From the NCBI GenBank assembly GCA_046483125.1, contig JAWODU010000119.1:1-64000 (forward strand): a DNA stretch of 64,000 nucleotides. Direction: 5' to 3'. This document shows, piece by piece, positions 42,492 to 51,293 of this stretch. The notes beneath the pieces were generated by a model. That model searched no databases, had not been told where the DNA came from, and saw only the letters and a program-made list of their open reading frames with translations. The DNA is from JAWODU01 sp046483125 (GTDB taxonomy: Bacteria; Verrucomicrobiota; Kiritimatiellia; UBA8416; JAWODU01). Every line of letters starts with the position of its first letter. Position 1 is the first letter of the stretch. Made by a program: the position numbers and the translations under genes.

Positions 42492-43592
42492 ATGGCACTG
42501 ATAAACTTCGGCGGCGTAAAAGAAAACGTCATCACCAGGAAAGAGTTCCCTCTCAGCAAGGCCCGCAGAATCCTGAAGAACGAGACCATTGCCGTTCTCG
42601 GCTACGGTGTGCAGGGCCCGGCCCAGTCGCTGAATATGCGCGACAACGGCTTTAAGGTAATAATCGGCCAGTCCAAAGCCTTCAAGAAGGACTGGAACCG
42701 CGCCAGAAACGACGGCTGGGTACCGGGGAAAACGCTTTTTGACCTCGAGGAAGCCGCCGAACGCGGAACCATTATTCAAATGCTGGTAACCGACGCGGCG
42801 CAGAGAATAATCTGGCCCAAAATAAAAAAGAAACTCAACCCTGGTGACGCCCTGTATTTTTCGCACGGCTTTTCCATAGTCTACAGGAAACAGACCGGTG
42901 TCATACCTTCCGGGGACCTGGACGTCATTATGGCAGCTCCCAAAGGCTCCGGGACTTCCGTACGGCGAAATTTTCTTGCGGGAGCGGGTATCAACTCCAG
43001 TTACGCGGTTTTTCAGGACGCCACCGGCAACGCCGATGAAAGATGCAAGGCTATCGGAATAGCCATCGGTTCAGGGTATCTCTTCCCGACAACGTTCGAA
43101 CACGAGGTCTATAGCGACCTGACAGGCGAACGCGGCGTTCTCATGGGAGCGCTGGCCGGTGTCATGGAAGCGCAGTACCAGGTACTGAGGCGCCACGGAC
43201 ATTCTCCCAGCGAGGCCTTTAACGAAACGGTCGAAGAACTGACCCAGAGCCTCATCAGGCTCGTCGACGAAAACGGCATGGACTGGATGTTCTCCAACTG
43301 TTCGGCAACGGCTCAGCGCGGCGCCCTTGACTGGAAATCGAAATTCAAAAAGGCGGTCCTTCCGGTCTTCAACACGCTCTACGAGTCCGTGAAATCGGGC
43401 AAAGAAACACGTCGCGTAATCACGGCCTGCGGTAAAAAGAACTACCAGCAGATGCTGGCGAACGAGCTGGATAAGATAGGTAATTCGGAAATGTGGCGCG
43501 CCGGAAAAGCGGTGCGGGATCTCCGGCCGCACGCGAAAGCCAGGAAGATCACGAAATCCACAAAGGGAGTCAAGGGGCGCAAATCACGCTGA
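42492..43592 (+). CDS. ilvC: Ketol-acid reductoisomerase
   Basis: A 366-residue enzyme of valine and isoleucine synthesis. The NADPH site is AVLGYGVQGPAQSLNMRDNG. The catalytic region has PKGSGTSVRRNF, then GSGYLFPTTFEHEVYSDLTGERGVLMGALAG and HSPSEAFNETVEELTQSL, and it ends in MWRAGKAVRDLRP. The start MALINFGGVKENVITRKEFPL and the GYGVQGPAQ form match the Bacteroidetes/PVC type. A basic Lys/Arg-rich tail of 30 residues is extra. GGAGG lies 6 nt before the ATG. No other ilv or leu gene is adjacent. Confidence 0.96.
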   Translation: MALINFGGVKENVITRKEFPLSKARRILKNETIAVLGYGVQGPAQSLNMRDNGFKVIIGQSKAFKKDWNRARNDGWVPGKTLFDLEEAAERGTIIQMLVTDAAQRIIWPKIKKKLNPGDALYFSHGFSIVYRKQTGVIPSGDLDVIMAAPKGSGTSVRRNFLAGAGINSSYAVFQDATGNADERCKAIGIAIGSGYLFPTTFEHEVYSDLTGERGVLMGALAGVMEAQYQVLRRHGHSPSEAFNETVEELTQSLIRLVDENGMDWMFSNCSATAQRGALDWKSKFKKAVLPVFNTLYESVKSGKETRRVITACGKKNYQQMLANELDKIGNSEMWRAGKAVRDLRPHAKARKITKSTKGVKGRKSR

Positions 43593-43605
43593 TCTGCCGT
43601 AACCC

Positions 43606-44691
43606 GTGAAGAAACAGATCCCTTTACTTCTTGCAGGTTCGGCGGTAATCACAGCGGCGGCGGCTCTTTTTTTCGTTCTGACAAGAACAACGGGGCCTCC
43701 GGCCGGAGACGTGCGGGAGGCGGAAAGTCTACCCGACACAAGCGTAGAACATGGCATATCGACAAACGGAACAGCAACGGCCGAACAACCGATTGAATCG
43801 ACTCTGACGGAGGACCCGGCCGCTCTCGTTCTTGAACTACGTCGAAGTATTCTCTGGAACCGTCCCCGGCGCGTGAGGGCCGCCCGCGCCGCTCTACTGA
43901 CTGTCGGAGATCAGGCCGTTCCCGAGCTGATAAACCTGCTCAATTCCGGCAACCCGGTATTGGAAACAGCCTCTTTCAATATACTCATGGACATGGGAAG
44001 CGCCGCGGCCGTGGGCGCGGCTATCGGCAAAGCTCTGTCCATCCCGGAGGATGCCCGACATAAAGCGGATATTCTGGAGAGCTTCGCTTCCATTCGGGAA
44101 AAGCCCGTTGTCCGGCTTCTGATCGATATGCTGGGCCGCGAATCCGACGCGTCAGCCCGCGGCAGGATTATGGAAATCCTCTCGGTTATGCGCGGCCCCG
44201 CCGTGGTGGAAACGCTTGCAGCGTCGATCGAGGACCCCCGGAACAGCGAAGAGATCCGGAACAGCACAGCCGTACTGGCTACCCTGAGCCATACTTCCAA
44301 CGTTCCGGCACTGGCCGATGCCATTCAAAGCTCAGGAGAGCCTACCGTATGGCGGGCATCCGCCGTTGCACTGGCAAATATCGGCAACCCCGAAGCATGC
44401 ACGCGCCTTATCGAGTTTTCGGCCTATGAAGGTCTCTCGGAATACTGTCTGACGGCCCTTGCCACGGTGAGCTCTCCCCCGGCGCTTACGTTTCTGCTCG
44501 ATGTTCTCGCCGACACGGAAAAGAGGCCGGAAGTCCGGTCAGCCGCCGCCCGCGCCCTCGGCAATTATCCCGAACGCCGGGCGGCGCTGGAACTGACGGT
44601 TCTGCTGGACGGCGAGGAAGATATTCGCGTCAGAGAAGCTATCGCGGAATCGCTCGACACAATAATCTCGAATCTGGACTACCAGCCCTGA
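43606..44691 (+). CDS. HEAT-repeat protein with N-terminal membrane anchor
   Basis: A 361-residue protein. The N-terminus (LLLAGSAVITAAAALFFVL) is a signal anchor; a linker to about residue 70 follows. The remainder is HEAT-like helical repeats, for example RVRAARAALLTVGDQAVPELINLL, KPVVRLLIDMLGRESDASARGRI and RPEVRSAAARALGNYPERRAALELTVLL, about seven units. Such proteins are protein-binding scaffolds; the partner is unknown. The start is GTG at 43606, 13 bp after ilvC, so both may be one transcript. It ends before a perfect 48-bp palindrome. Confidence 0.8.
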   Translation: MKKQIPLLLAGSAVITAAAALFFVLTRTTGPPAGDVREAESLPDTSVEHGISTNGTATAEQPIESTLTEDPAALVLELRRSILWNRPRRVRAARAALLTVGDQAVPELINLLNSGNPVLETASFNILMDMGSAAAVGAAIGKALSIPEDARHKADILESFASIREKPVVRLLIDMLGRESDASARGRIMEILSVMRGPAVVETLAASIEDPRNSEEIRNSTAVLATLSHTSNVPALADAIQSSGEPTVWRASAVALANIGNPEACTRLIEFSAYEGLSEYCLTALATVSSPPALTFLLDVLADTEKRPEVRSAAARALGNYPERRAALELTVLLDGEEDIRVREAIAESLDTIISNLDYQP

Positions 44692-44791
44692 AGGAGGCTA
44701 TCCGGGAAAGAATCCGCCCCGGTTCCGCCGGGCACCGCCCCACTGCAAGTCTGCGCCGAATTCCTCAATGCGCACCTTTGCATATCTTCAG

Positions 44792-44839
44792 ACATGTTCT
44801 TATTTTACTTCACGATCGTGAAGTAAAATAAGAACATGT
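44792..44839. terminator. Perfect 48-bp palindrome, probable bidirectional terminator
   Basis: Two 24-bp arms meet with no spacer at CACGA/TCGTG (44815/44816); one arm reads TCGTGAAGTAAAATAAGAAC and then ATGT. It is much richer in A and T than its surroundings and is followed on the plus strand by six T. It lies between the end of a plus-strand gene (44691) and the end of the minus-strand tRNA (45004), as a two-way terminator would. The rest of the 311-bp gap holds nothing else I can support. Confidence 0.6.
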
Positions 44840-45003
44840 TTTTTCAACAAGCGCATATTAAACAAGCAAAAGCGAGGATAAACGGCTCGCGGCATTGCCG
44901 GAATGCGCGGATTGTCCCGGGAATTATACGGGTTGACGCCGTTAATGGTGTTCGTCCGGCGACTTTCGGAGATAGCCACCTGCAGGAAAGCACCAATACT
45001 GGA

Positions 45004-45079
45004 TGGAGCCAACGGTCGGGATCGAACCGACGACCTGCTCATTACGAGTGAGCTGCTCTACCGACTGAGCTACGTTGGC
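45004..45079 (-). tRNA. tRNA-Thr (CGU)
   Basis: A 76-nt cloverleaf on the minus strand. The acceptor stem GCCAACG pairs with CGTTGGC. The D-arm contains AGCTCAGTCGGTAGAGC, and the anticodon stem-loop CTCACTCGTAATGAG gives anticodon CGT. The T-arm contains GGTTCGATCC. Discriminator T and CCA are encoded. It reads Thr codon ACG. It lies 23 bp downstream of holA on the same strand. Confidence 0.97.
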
Positions 45080-45102
45080 TTTGTCGACTGTTCTTCTTTT
45101 TA

Positions 45103-46248
45103 TTAGACGGGGCTGACGGGATCAACAGGATTTTTTATTGATCCGCCGGACTTCTTCTGTCCGATGCATTTCATCAGCAGTATTTCCAGCACTGTCTCCG
45201 GAGGCACACTCGTTCTCACCAACTGCTCGTGCGCCTCAAGTGCAAGGTCCAGGCACGCTTCAAGCCTGCGCCGGGAAAACTTTTTAGCCTGCAATGCCAG
45301 CAAAAAGGTTCTGTAAGGATGAGTCTTTCGCGGATCCCTGTTCATTTGCGTCGAAAATCTTTCTTCCGCTTCAGGAGGGACGTCCCGCCATACTGCCGTG
45401 GATTTCCTGCCATTTCTTTTTCTTACGAGCCAGCCGTTGTCAAGGGCCTCCCGGTATATCAACAGTTCTCGGATCCTGTTTTCTATTGCGATAATCAGGC
45501 CTATGGGATTCTCCTTCTGGAAAATCAACTGACGAAGCACCCCGAGGGCGCTGACTGCATCGCGCTTCCCGAAGGCGTCGGCAAGATCCCAGGCCAGCGC
45601 GGAGCGCCCGGAAGAAGTAATCGCCCGAACGTCCTGTATTCCCGCCTCCCGGTCTTCCCCGACGAAAACTTTCATTTTTTCGATTTCAGATGCAATAAAA
45701 CGGCTGTCGGTACCAGTCTTTTCTACAAACGCGTTCAGCGCGTCCTCTCCGATCCTGAGGCCCGACTTCCTGAACATTTCCTTTGCCGTCGACATGGCCT
45801 GCTTCTCCGCCATATACGGCTTATCCGACACTGCGAACTCATACAGCTCTCCTGCGGCCTTGCACGCCTTGTAGATGCTCCATCGTTTGTCCGCCCGAGG
45901 CGCCGTAATAACCAGCGCCTGGCCTCCGGGAAGGCCTTCCTTTATCAACAAAGCAATTTCGTTGACGCTTTCTTTCACCGCCGAGGACCTCCCGACGGTA
46001 CTTTCGCTCAGAAAGCCCGCGTTCCTCAGCCAGACAGTTTTGCCTGACCCCAGAAAGCCGGGTGTTCGCAGGGCTTCAACGCATCGGCCCAGGGCCTCCA
46101 GGGCTGTCTCCGTGTTCTCCGCTCTTCCCTCCACTATTTCCAGGCCGAAATCGCGGTCTTCAGGAGAGACCAGCGAATCAACTATCTCCCTGCCCTTTCC
46201 GTCAGCGAGATACTCGTCCCCGACAATCAGATATACTCCGCTTTCCAA
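45103..46248 (-). CDS. holA: DNA polymerase III delta subunit
   Basis: A 381-residue clamp-loader delta subunit. It starts SGVYLIVGDEYLADGKGREIVDSL, continues with TPGFLGSGKTVWLRN and ADKRWSIYKA (the degenerate AAA+ core). The lid and collar domains follow: DALNAFVEKTGTDSRFIASEIEKMKVF, then ALGVLRQLIFQKENPIGLIIAIENRIREL. Length is typical for the longer family members. It is transcribed divergently from pgpH and is followed by a tRNA-Thr gene. Confidence 0.9.
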   Translation of the reverse strand: MESGVYLIVGDEYLADGKGREIVDSLVSPEDRDFGLEIVEGRAENTETALEALGRCVEALRTPGFLGSGKTVWLRNAGFLSESTVGRSSAVKESVNEIALLIKEGLPGGQALVITAPRADKRWSIYKACKAAGELYEFAVSDKPYMAEKQAMSTAKEMFRKSGLRIGEDALNAFVEKTGTDSRFIASEIEKMKVFVGEDREAGIQDVRAITSSGRSALAWDLADAFGKRDAVSALGVLRQLIFQKENPIGLIIAIENRIRELLIYREALDNGWLVRKRNGRKSTAVWRDVPPEAEERFSTQMNRDPRKTHPYRTFLLALQAKKFSRRRLEACLDLALEAHEQLVRTSVPPETVLEILLMKCIGQKKSGGSIKNPVDPVSPV

Positions 46249-46343
46249 GCCGGATTCCTTTCTTTTCCGCTGATATTGTCAGAAACAGCGCTGAAATACC
46301 AATAAAATGCGCTTTTGCCGGCCCCTGACAAGCGCATTTTTGG

Positions 46344-46416
46344 CTGACAACCACCCGCCGGCGGGCGTATTATCTCTCCTGATAACGAACGGGCCTGTCG
46401 GATTCATGACAGGCCC
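46344..46416 (+). promoter_or_regulatory. Probable sigma-70 promoter and leader hairpin upstream of pgpH
   Basis: CTGACA at 46344-46349 and TATTAT at 46368-46373 (five of six matches each) are 18 bp apart, giving a start near 46380. The leader then holds a hairpin with perfect 9-bp arms GGGCCTGTC and GACAGGCCC (46391-46416), without a T run. It could be an RNA stability element or part of a control site. Confidence 0.5.
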
Positions 46417-46448
46417 GGTTGCATGTCAAAGGAAATGATTCGCCGATC

Positions 46449-48080
46449 ATGAATCGCATGGTATCAAAATCAAGGGCCAGGAAAACAAGGTCGCGCGACA
46501 GAAAGGCGCGGGAACGGAAGACAGGGAACAGCCGGTCCCTCGAGGCAAACCCCCTCCTGGGCCTGTCTATAGCCTTTCTACTGTGGGCCGCTGCGACTTT
46601 TATCCTGGAAATTGAAAACATAGTCGGCGGTTATGCCGACCCGGCTTCGGTTTTCAATATGACCGGCAACAGCGCTTTTCTGCTCGTGGGCCTTTTCGCA
46701 GCCGGCCTGTTCCTGAATATTGCGAGCCCGAAGGTGATCCGGCAGAATTCAAGATTGCTCCTGCTGGGCCTGGTAACGATTATAGCGGTAACGGCCTCCA
46801 AAGCACTGTATTCCCTGGCCGGCAAATACGAGTTCATGCCCTGGGAAGTAGCGCTTTTCCTTCTGCCCCTGGCGCTGGCGCCGCTTCTGACCACAATACT
46901 TGTCGGCAGTAATGCGGGAATCGGCGTGGGCGTCTGGACCAGCTTTGCAGTCGCAATTATGGACGGACGGAATTTTTCCCTTTTCCTTGTCGGCATTGTG
47001 GCGACCGCCGTAGCCGCGCAAACGGGCAGAGACGTGCGCACAAGATACAGGGTCTTCAGAACGGGATTGGTAATAGGCCTGGCGGAGACCACCTGCCTGT
47101 TGGGACTCACCGCGCTGGGGTGGCAGACCGTCGATATTCTGACCGTGCTGAGGCAGGCAGGCGCCTGTCTTGTCGGCGGCTTTTTCTCGGCAGTCGTCGT
47201 ACTTCTGATACTTCCGCTTTTTGAAATGCTGTTCAACATTACAACGGACATAACCCTTCTGGAGCTGTCGGATATGGGCCATCCTCTACTGCAGAGACTG
47301 GCAATGGAAGCTCCCGGCACTTATCACCACAGTCTTGTCGTGGCCAGCCTCGCACAGTCCGCGGCCGATACGATAGGAGCCAATTCCCTTCTCGCCAGAG
47401 TAGCGGCTTATTTTCATGACGTCGGCAAGTTGACCAAACCCGATTTTTTCGTCGAAAACATACGGCGAAAAATCAACCCCCACGACTCTCTGCCGCCCAG
47501 CATGAGCACCCTCGTTATTACTTCTCACGTGAAGGAGGGAATGAGCCTCGCCATTCTGCACAAACTTCCGGCCCCGGTAGTCAGGGTACTGAGGGAACAT
47601 CACGGCACCAGCCTGCTTTCCTGTTTCCATCACAAGGCCAGGAACCAGCTTGAACTGGACCTGGCAGGCCGGGAATCCCGGCAGGAAGAGGCTAAGGCTA
47701 AAGTGGATGAAAACGATTTCCGTTATCCCGGGCCGAAGCCGATCAGCCGTGAATCGGGCATCATATGCCTTGCCGACGCCGTGGAAGCCGCTTCAAGAAC
47801 CATGGAGAAACCTACCCCGAATCACATCGAGGAACTTGTGGATGAGATCACGAATACGCGTTTCGAAGACGGCCAGCTCGACGAATGCGAACTCACCCTG
47901 TCAGAGATCACGAAAGTCAGGAAATCCTTTGTTTTTACTCTTACCAACATGCTGCACGGCCGCGTGCCGTACCCGAAAAATGAAGATAGAAATAAACAAC
48001 AGCCAAAAAATACGCAATCCCGACCTGCGCCGGACGCACGGCCTCCTGCGCCTGCTGATGCGCAAGGTAACCCAGGCTGA
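46449..48080 (+). CDS. pgpH: 7TM-HD cyclic-di-AMP phosphodiesterase, PgpH-like, short
   Basis: A 543-residue membrane protein. After a basic N-terminus come seven or eight hydrophobic helices (residues about 30-265, for example FLLWAAATFILEI and LLILPLFEMLFNI). An HD domain follows: PGTYHHSLVVASLAQSAADTIG, then YFHDVGKLTKPDFFVEN and LREHHGT. This is the 7TM-HD half of PgpH, which hydrolyses c-di-AMP. The large extracellular 7TMR-HDED sensor is missing, since PgpH is near 700 residues. The start is uncertain (46419 TTG, 46449 ATG, 46458 ATG). Its 3' end overlaps ybeY by 101 bp, an unusually long overlap. Confidence 0.88.
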   Translation: MNRMVSKSRARKTRSRDRKARERKTGNSRSLEANPLLGLSIAFLLWAAATFILEIENIVGGYADPASVFNMTGNSAFLLVGLFAAGLFLNIASPKVIRQNSRLLLLGLVTIIAVTASKALYSLAGKYEFMPWEVALFLLPLALAPLLTTILVGSNAGIGVGVWTSFAVAIMDGRNFSLFLVGIVATAVAAQTGRDVRTRYRVFRTGLVIGLAETTCLLGLTALGWQTVDILTVLRQAGACLVGGFFSAVVVLLILPLFEMLFNITTDITLLELSDMGHPLLQRLAMEAPGTYHHSLVVASLAQSAADTIGANSLLARVAAYFHDVGKLTKPDFFVENIRRKINPHDSLPPSMSTLVITSHVKEGMSLAILHKLPAPVVRVLREHHGTSLLSCFHHKARNQLELDLAGRESRQEEAKAKVDENDFRYPGPKPISRESGIICLADAVEAASRTMEKPTPNHIEELVDEITNTRFEDGQLDECELTLSEITKVRKSFVFTLTNMLHGRVPYPKNEDRNKQQPKNTQSRPAPDARPPAPADAQGNPG

Positions 48081-48450
48081 TTCCTCGACACGGTGGGGCG
48101 AAATTTCCGTACTGCTTACCGATAATGAAGGAATTTGCGCGCTGAACCGGGACCGGCTGGGACGCAACGAGACGACGGACGTCCTTGCATTCCGATACCG
48201 TCCCATGCCCGGAGAAAACGGCCTCAAGAGCGCGGACATAGCGGTAAACGTCGAAAGAGCGGTGGAAGTCGCATCGGCATGTTCCGATTCAACCGCCGGA
48301 AGAGAACTGGCCCTGTATCTGGCGCACGCCTGCGATCACCTGCTCGAAAGCGACGACGATGCCGCCCCGGCGGGACGCAGACGAATGAGACGCCGTGAAC
48401 TCCAATGGCTCAGGGAAGCCGGAGAATCACTGGCGAATAATCTCATATAG
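47980..48450 (+). CDS. ybeY: Endoribonuclease YbeY (variant metal site)
   Basis: A 156-residue YbeY involved in 16S rRNA 3' maturation and quality control. Recognisable parts are EISVLLTDNEGICALNRDRLGRNETTDVLAFRY (the family's LNxxxRxxDxxTDVLSF) and the metal motif LAHACDHLLESDDD. The motif is normally H-x3-H-x5-H; here the third ligand is Asp, and the usual GY before it is ES. The start at 47980 lies within pgpH, and pgpH-ybeY-recO is a common order. The overlap may mean translational coupling. Confidence 0.88.
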   Translation: MKIEINNSQKIRNPDLRRTHGLLRLLMRKVTQADSSTRWGEISVLLTDNEGICALNRDRLGRNETTDVLAFRYRPMPGENGLKSADIAVNVERAVEVASACSDSTAGRELALYLAHACDHLLESDDDAAPAGRRRMRRRELQWLREAGESLANNLI

Positions 48451-48474
48451 CGGCCGATCTCAAGCCAGAGAACC

Positions 48475-49311
48475 ATGATAGAAAAAACCGAGGCCATAGT
48501 ACTCAGAACCGCGCCGTTTTCCAATACGTCGCGAATAGTCACCTGGCTCACTCCGGCCTTCGGGAAAGTTACAACAATTCTCAAGGGGGCCTGTCGTCCG
48601 AAAAGCCTTTTCCTCGGGCAGTACGATCTTTTCTACACGTGCGAACTTCTATTTTACTCCCGTGACAGGAACGGCATCCACGTATGCAGGGAATGCTCGC
48701 CCATATCCGCCCGTCCGTCCCTGCGCCGCAACTGGAAATCCGCCTTTCTCGCGTCTTATGCCTGCGGGCTGACCGAACAGACGGTCACTGAAAAAGAACC
48801 CCATCCCGCCATATATCGCCACCTCTCTTCCGCTCTGGACTGTCTTGCTGAAAGACCCGAACGGCTCTTTATTCCATGGTTCGAAACGGGCCTGATGAGA
48901 CTGGCCGGGGTAGGACCTCAACTTGGCCGATGCGCCGTCTGCGGTTCGGACACAGCCCCCGATCTCAACCGGATGTATAACTTTTCCTTTTCCAGGGGAG
49001 GCATTCTGTGCCGGGACTGCGCCGCCCGCGACCGCATGCGCGCCGAGGGCTTTGCTCTCGCGGGCACACGCAAATCCGAGCCGCGACCGCCCGGATCGAC
49101 GCTTATTCCGGCCCCGATCCTCAATCTGCTCAGAAACCGGCTCACTGCGGCCACCCCGGCGCTGTATTCCATTCCCCGCGGGTACGAAAAGTCTGCGTTT
49201 GACTTCACGCGCAGATTCGGTATGTTTCTTGCGTATCATCTGGGCTTAAGGGTCAGAGGACGCGAATTCGCGCTTCAAATCTGCAACACCCTGAAAAACC
49301 CTCGAAACTGA
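48475..49311 (+). CDS. recO: DNA repair protein RecO
   Basis: A 278-residue RecO that loads RecA with RecR at gapped DNA. The N-terminal OB fold has EAIVLRTAPFSNTSRIVTWLTPAFGKVTTILKGACRPKS. The helical part has LYLxxYxxEL-like ASYACGLTEQTV. A zinc finger is formed by CAVCG and CRDC. All are typical. It starts 24 bp after ybeY. Confidence 0.93.
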   Translation: MIEKTEAIVLRTAPFSNTSRIVTWLTPAFGKVTTILKGACRPKSLFLGQYDLFYTCELLFYSRDRNGIHVCRECSPISARPSLRRNWKSAFLASYACGLTEQTVTEKEPHPAIYRHLSSALDCLAERPERLFIPWFETGLMRLAGVGPQLGRCAVCGSDTAPDLNRMYNFSFSRGGILCRDCAARDRMRAEGFALAGTRKSEPRPPGSTLIPAPILNLLRNRLTAATPALYSIPRGYEKSAFDFTRRFGMFLAYHLGLRVRGREFALQICNTLKNPRN

Positions 49312-49344
49312 TATAAACTCTAAACAGAGAAAAGGACACTAATT

Positions 49345-50463
49345 ATGCAGAAGATCAGCACTGCTACAGGTAACTCAACATCCATTTTCAAGAAGCTCAC
49401 AGGACTCATGGCGCTCGCCCTGGCGCTGGCGATGACTTCCTGCGGCGGCAGCGAGAAGCCGGAAGAGGAATTCGAAGCAGGTTTTGAACCTTCGCCCGTC
49501 CGCGAGACGGAGTTCGAGCCCGCCGCAGAAACCATTGCCCCGCCGACTGTAAACATCGAACAGCCGCCCTCTACGGCCATGGTTGTGCGCGTCGAGGACA
49601 AGATACTCACCGAGGCGGAACTGGCCTCACAGATAAACCGGGTTATGACACAACTTACCCCCGGGAGAGAAATGACCGAAGCGCAGAAACAGCAGGCCCG
49701 CCGCAATCTCAGGACACGTGTGATAGAGGATTTTGTTAATCACACGCTGGTTAAGGAGGAAATGGAAAAACGCGATATCCTGGTAACCGGAGAGGAAATA
49801 GAGAAAGAACTCAAGAACCTTGAATCGCAACTGCCGGAAGGAGTAACCCTCGATGAGCTGCTCGCCCAGCGCGGCATGAGCCGGGATGAGATGGGTGAAA
49901 TGGTAAGATCAAAGCTTTCCCTGGATAAGCTCATCCGGCAATACGCCGCAAACGGCATAGAGATTACCGAAGACGAGATTAACTCCTACTACGAGAAGAA
50001 CAAAGAAAATCTCAGCCTGCCCGAGACGGTGCACGCCAGGCATATACTGATTTCCTCAGCCGAAGACGACAGCGAAGCCGAAAAAGCCGCGAAGAAGGAA
50101 AAAGCCGCCGAGATACGGGAAAAGCTGGCTGAAGGCGCCGATTTCGCCGAAATGGCGGAGAAACATTCGGACTGTCCCACGGGACAGAGAAGCGGAGGAG
50201 ATCTCGGCACCTTCCCCCGCGAACGCATGGTCGAGAGTTTTTCCAACGCCGCCTTCAGCCAGGAAACAGGCGATATCGGACCGGTCGTGGGCACGAAGTA
50301 CGGCTACCATATAATCCAGGTACTGGAACACAACAAGCCCGGGCTGGTGCCGAGGGACAAGGTAACGGCAAGGCTCAATATACAGAAGCGCGAAAAACTC
50401 CTTTCCTCAATGCTGTCCGAACTCAAGAGCAGGGCCGATATAGAGTACGCGCGCGACCGGTGA
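49345..50463 (+). CDS. Parvulin-type peptidyl-prolyl isomerase lipoprotein
   Basis: A 372-residue foldase-type lipoprotein. The signal peptide ends in a lipobox-like MTSC (Cys near residue 33). An acidic linker precedes a SurA/PrsA-like N-domain (residues 70-220). The parvulin domain follows: VHARHILISSAEDDSEAEKAA, then LAEGADFAEMAEKHSDCPTGQRSGGDLGTFPRERMV and FSNAAFSQETGDIGPVVGTKYGYHIIQV. It probably assists folding of exported proteins in the periplasm. AAAGGA lies 9 nt before the ATG. It ends convergent with the PEP-CTERM gene. Confidence 0.92.
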   Translation: MQKISTATGNSTSIFKKLTGLMALALALAMTSCGGSEKPEEEFEAGFEPSPVRETEFEPAAETIAPPTVNIEQPPSTAMVVRVEDKILTEAELASQINRVMTQLTPGREMTEAQKQQARRNLRTRVIEDFVNHTLVKEEMEKRDILVTGEEIEKELKNLESQLPEGVTLDELLAQRGMSRDEMGEMVRSKLSLDKLIRQYAANGIEITEDEINSYYEKNKENLSLPETVHARHILISSAEDDSEAEKAAKKEKAAEIREKLAEGADFAEMAEKHSDCPTGQRSGGDLGTFPRERMVESFSNAAFSQETGDIGPVVGTKYGYHIIQVLEHNKPGLVPRDKVTARLNIQKREKLLSSMLSELKSRADIEYARDR

Positions 50464-50470
50464 ACGGATC

Positions 50471-50498
50471 TTCGCCGATCGGGGGATCGGCTCCTACA
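50471..50498 (-). repeat. REP-like element with GTAG head
   Basis: Read on the minus strand it is TGTAGGAG followed by a hairpin with arms GCCGATC and GATCGGC around four C. The plus strand shows the GGGG loop. It lies between two convergent genes. Confidence 0.7.
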
Positions 50499-50574
50499 AC
50501 GTCCCGATGTTACGGGCACTGCGGGCTGATTACGCCGAAGGGATACTGGACGCGGCTTGGCCGATACGGACAGG

Positions 50575-51276
50575 CTATGATTTCTTCCGGAATTTCTTCC
50601 GGAATGGAACCGCCAGGGAGACAAACGCGAAGGCCAGCGTAGCGCACGTGCCGGGCTCGGGAATTTCCACCGTGTAGTCGTCGAGACCGTAGTGCTCGTC
50701 CTCGGTCCCGCGCCACGTAAGCAGGATACCGATCTCATCCACGTCGGCGAGGTCGTCGTAGTAGGAAGCCCCCGCGTCCTCACTGTACCACCCGCCGCCC
50801 CCGCGGACATCCGCTGAATAGTACTTCCAGCCCGATGATTGCTGAACCGTCAGATCGTAAAACCATGCGTAATCGCCTCCGGCGTTGCGGTCGCTCCAGA
50901 AATACAGCGAAAGCGCCGAGGGCCAGTCCGTGTTGTTCGCCGCGTCCTGGTATAGACTAAAGCTTATCCGCCACGCGCCGCTGAAATCCTTATTTCCCGC
51001 AAGCCCGGCTGGACTGCCCGCGTCCGTGTAAATCAGGTCATCCCGCGGGCCGCCTGCCGAATTGTCCGCGTGCAGGCGCAACGCTCCGTCGCCGCCTATA
51101 GTCTCGTGACTCGGCGCGTCGCTGTATGAAGCGACTCCCGTGTCGGGTTTTGCCGCCCAACCCGCGGCGTTTCCGTCTTCCCACGTTTCCTTTATCAAAA
51201 CCGCCGCACCGGCGCTGTAAACACAGGCCGCCAGAAGCAGAACTGCTCCCGCCGCGGCGATGTAAATTCTTTTCAT
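50575..51276 (-). CDS. PEP-CTERM sorting-signal protein
   Basis: A 233-residue secreted protein. A signal peptide (IAAAGAVLLLAACVYSAGA) is followed by a beta-rich domain with Trp- and Gly-rich strands and DLADVDEIGILLTWRG, as in carbohydrate-binding-like PEP-CTERM proteins. The C-terminus is the tripartite sorting tag: IPEPGT, hydrophobic CATLAFAFVSLAVPF, then basic RKKFRKKS. Such proteins are processed by exosortase and linked to exopolysaccharide production. No exosortase is in the window, so it must be elsewhere. A GGGGAG site precedes the ATG. Last of three secreted-protein genes. Confidence 0.92.
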   Translation of the reverse strand: MKRIYIAAAGAVLLLAACVYSAGAAVLIKETWEDGNAAGWAAKPDTGVASYSDAPSHETIGGDGALRLHADNSAGGPRDDLIYTDAGSPAGLAGNKDFSGAWRISFSLYQDAANNTDWPSALSLYFWSDRNAGGDYAWFYDLTVQQSSGWKYYSADVRGGGGWYSEDAGASYYDDLADVDEIGILLTWRGTEDEHYGLDDYTVEIPEPGTCATLAFAFVSLAVPFRKKFRKKS

Positions 51277-51293
51277 TTATCTCCCCCTGCCGT

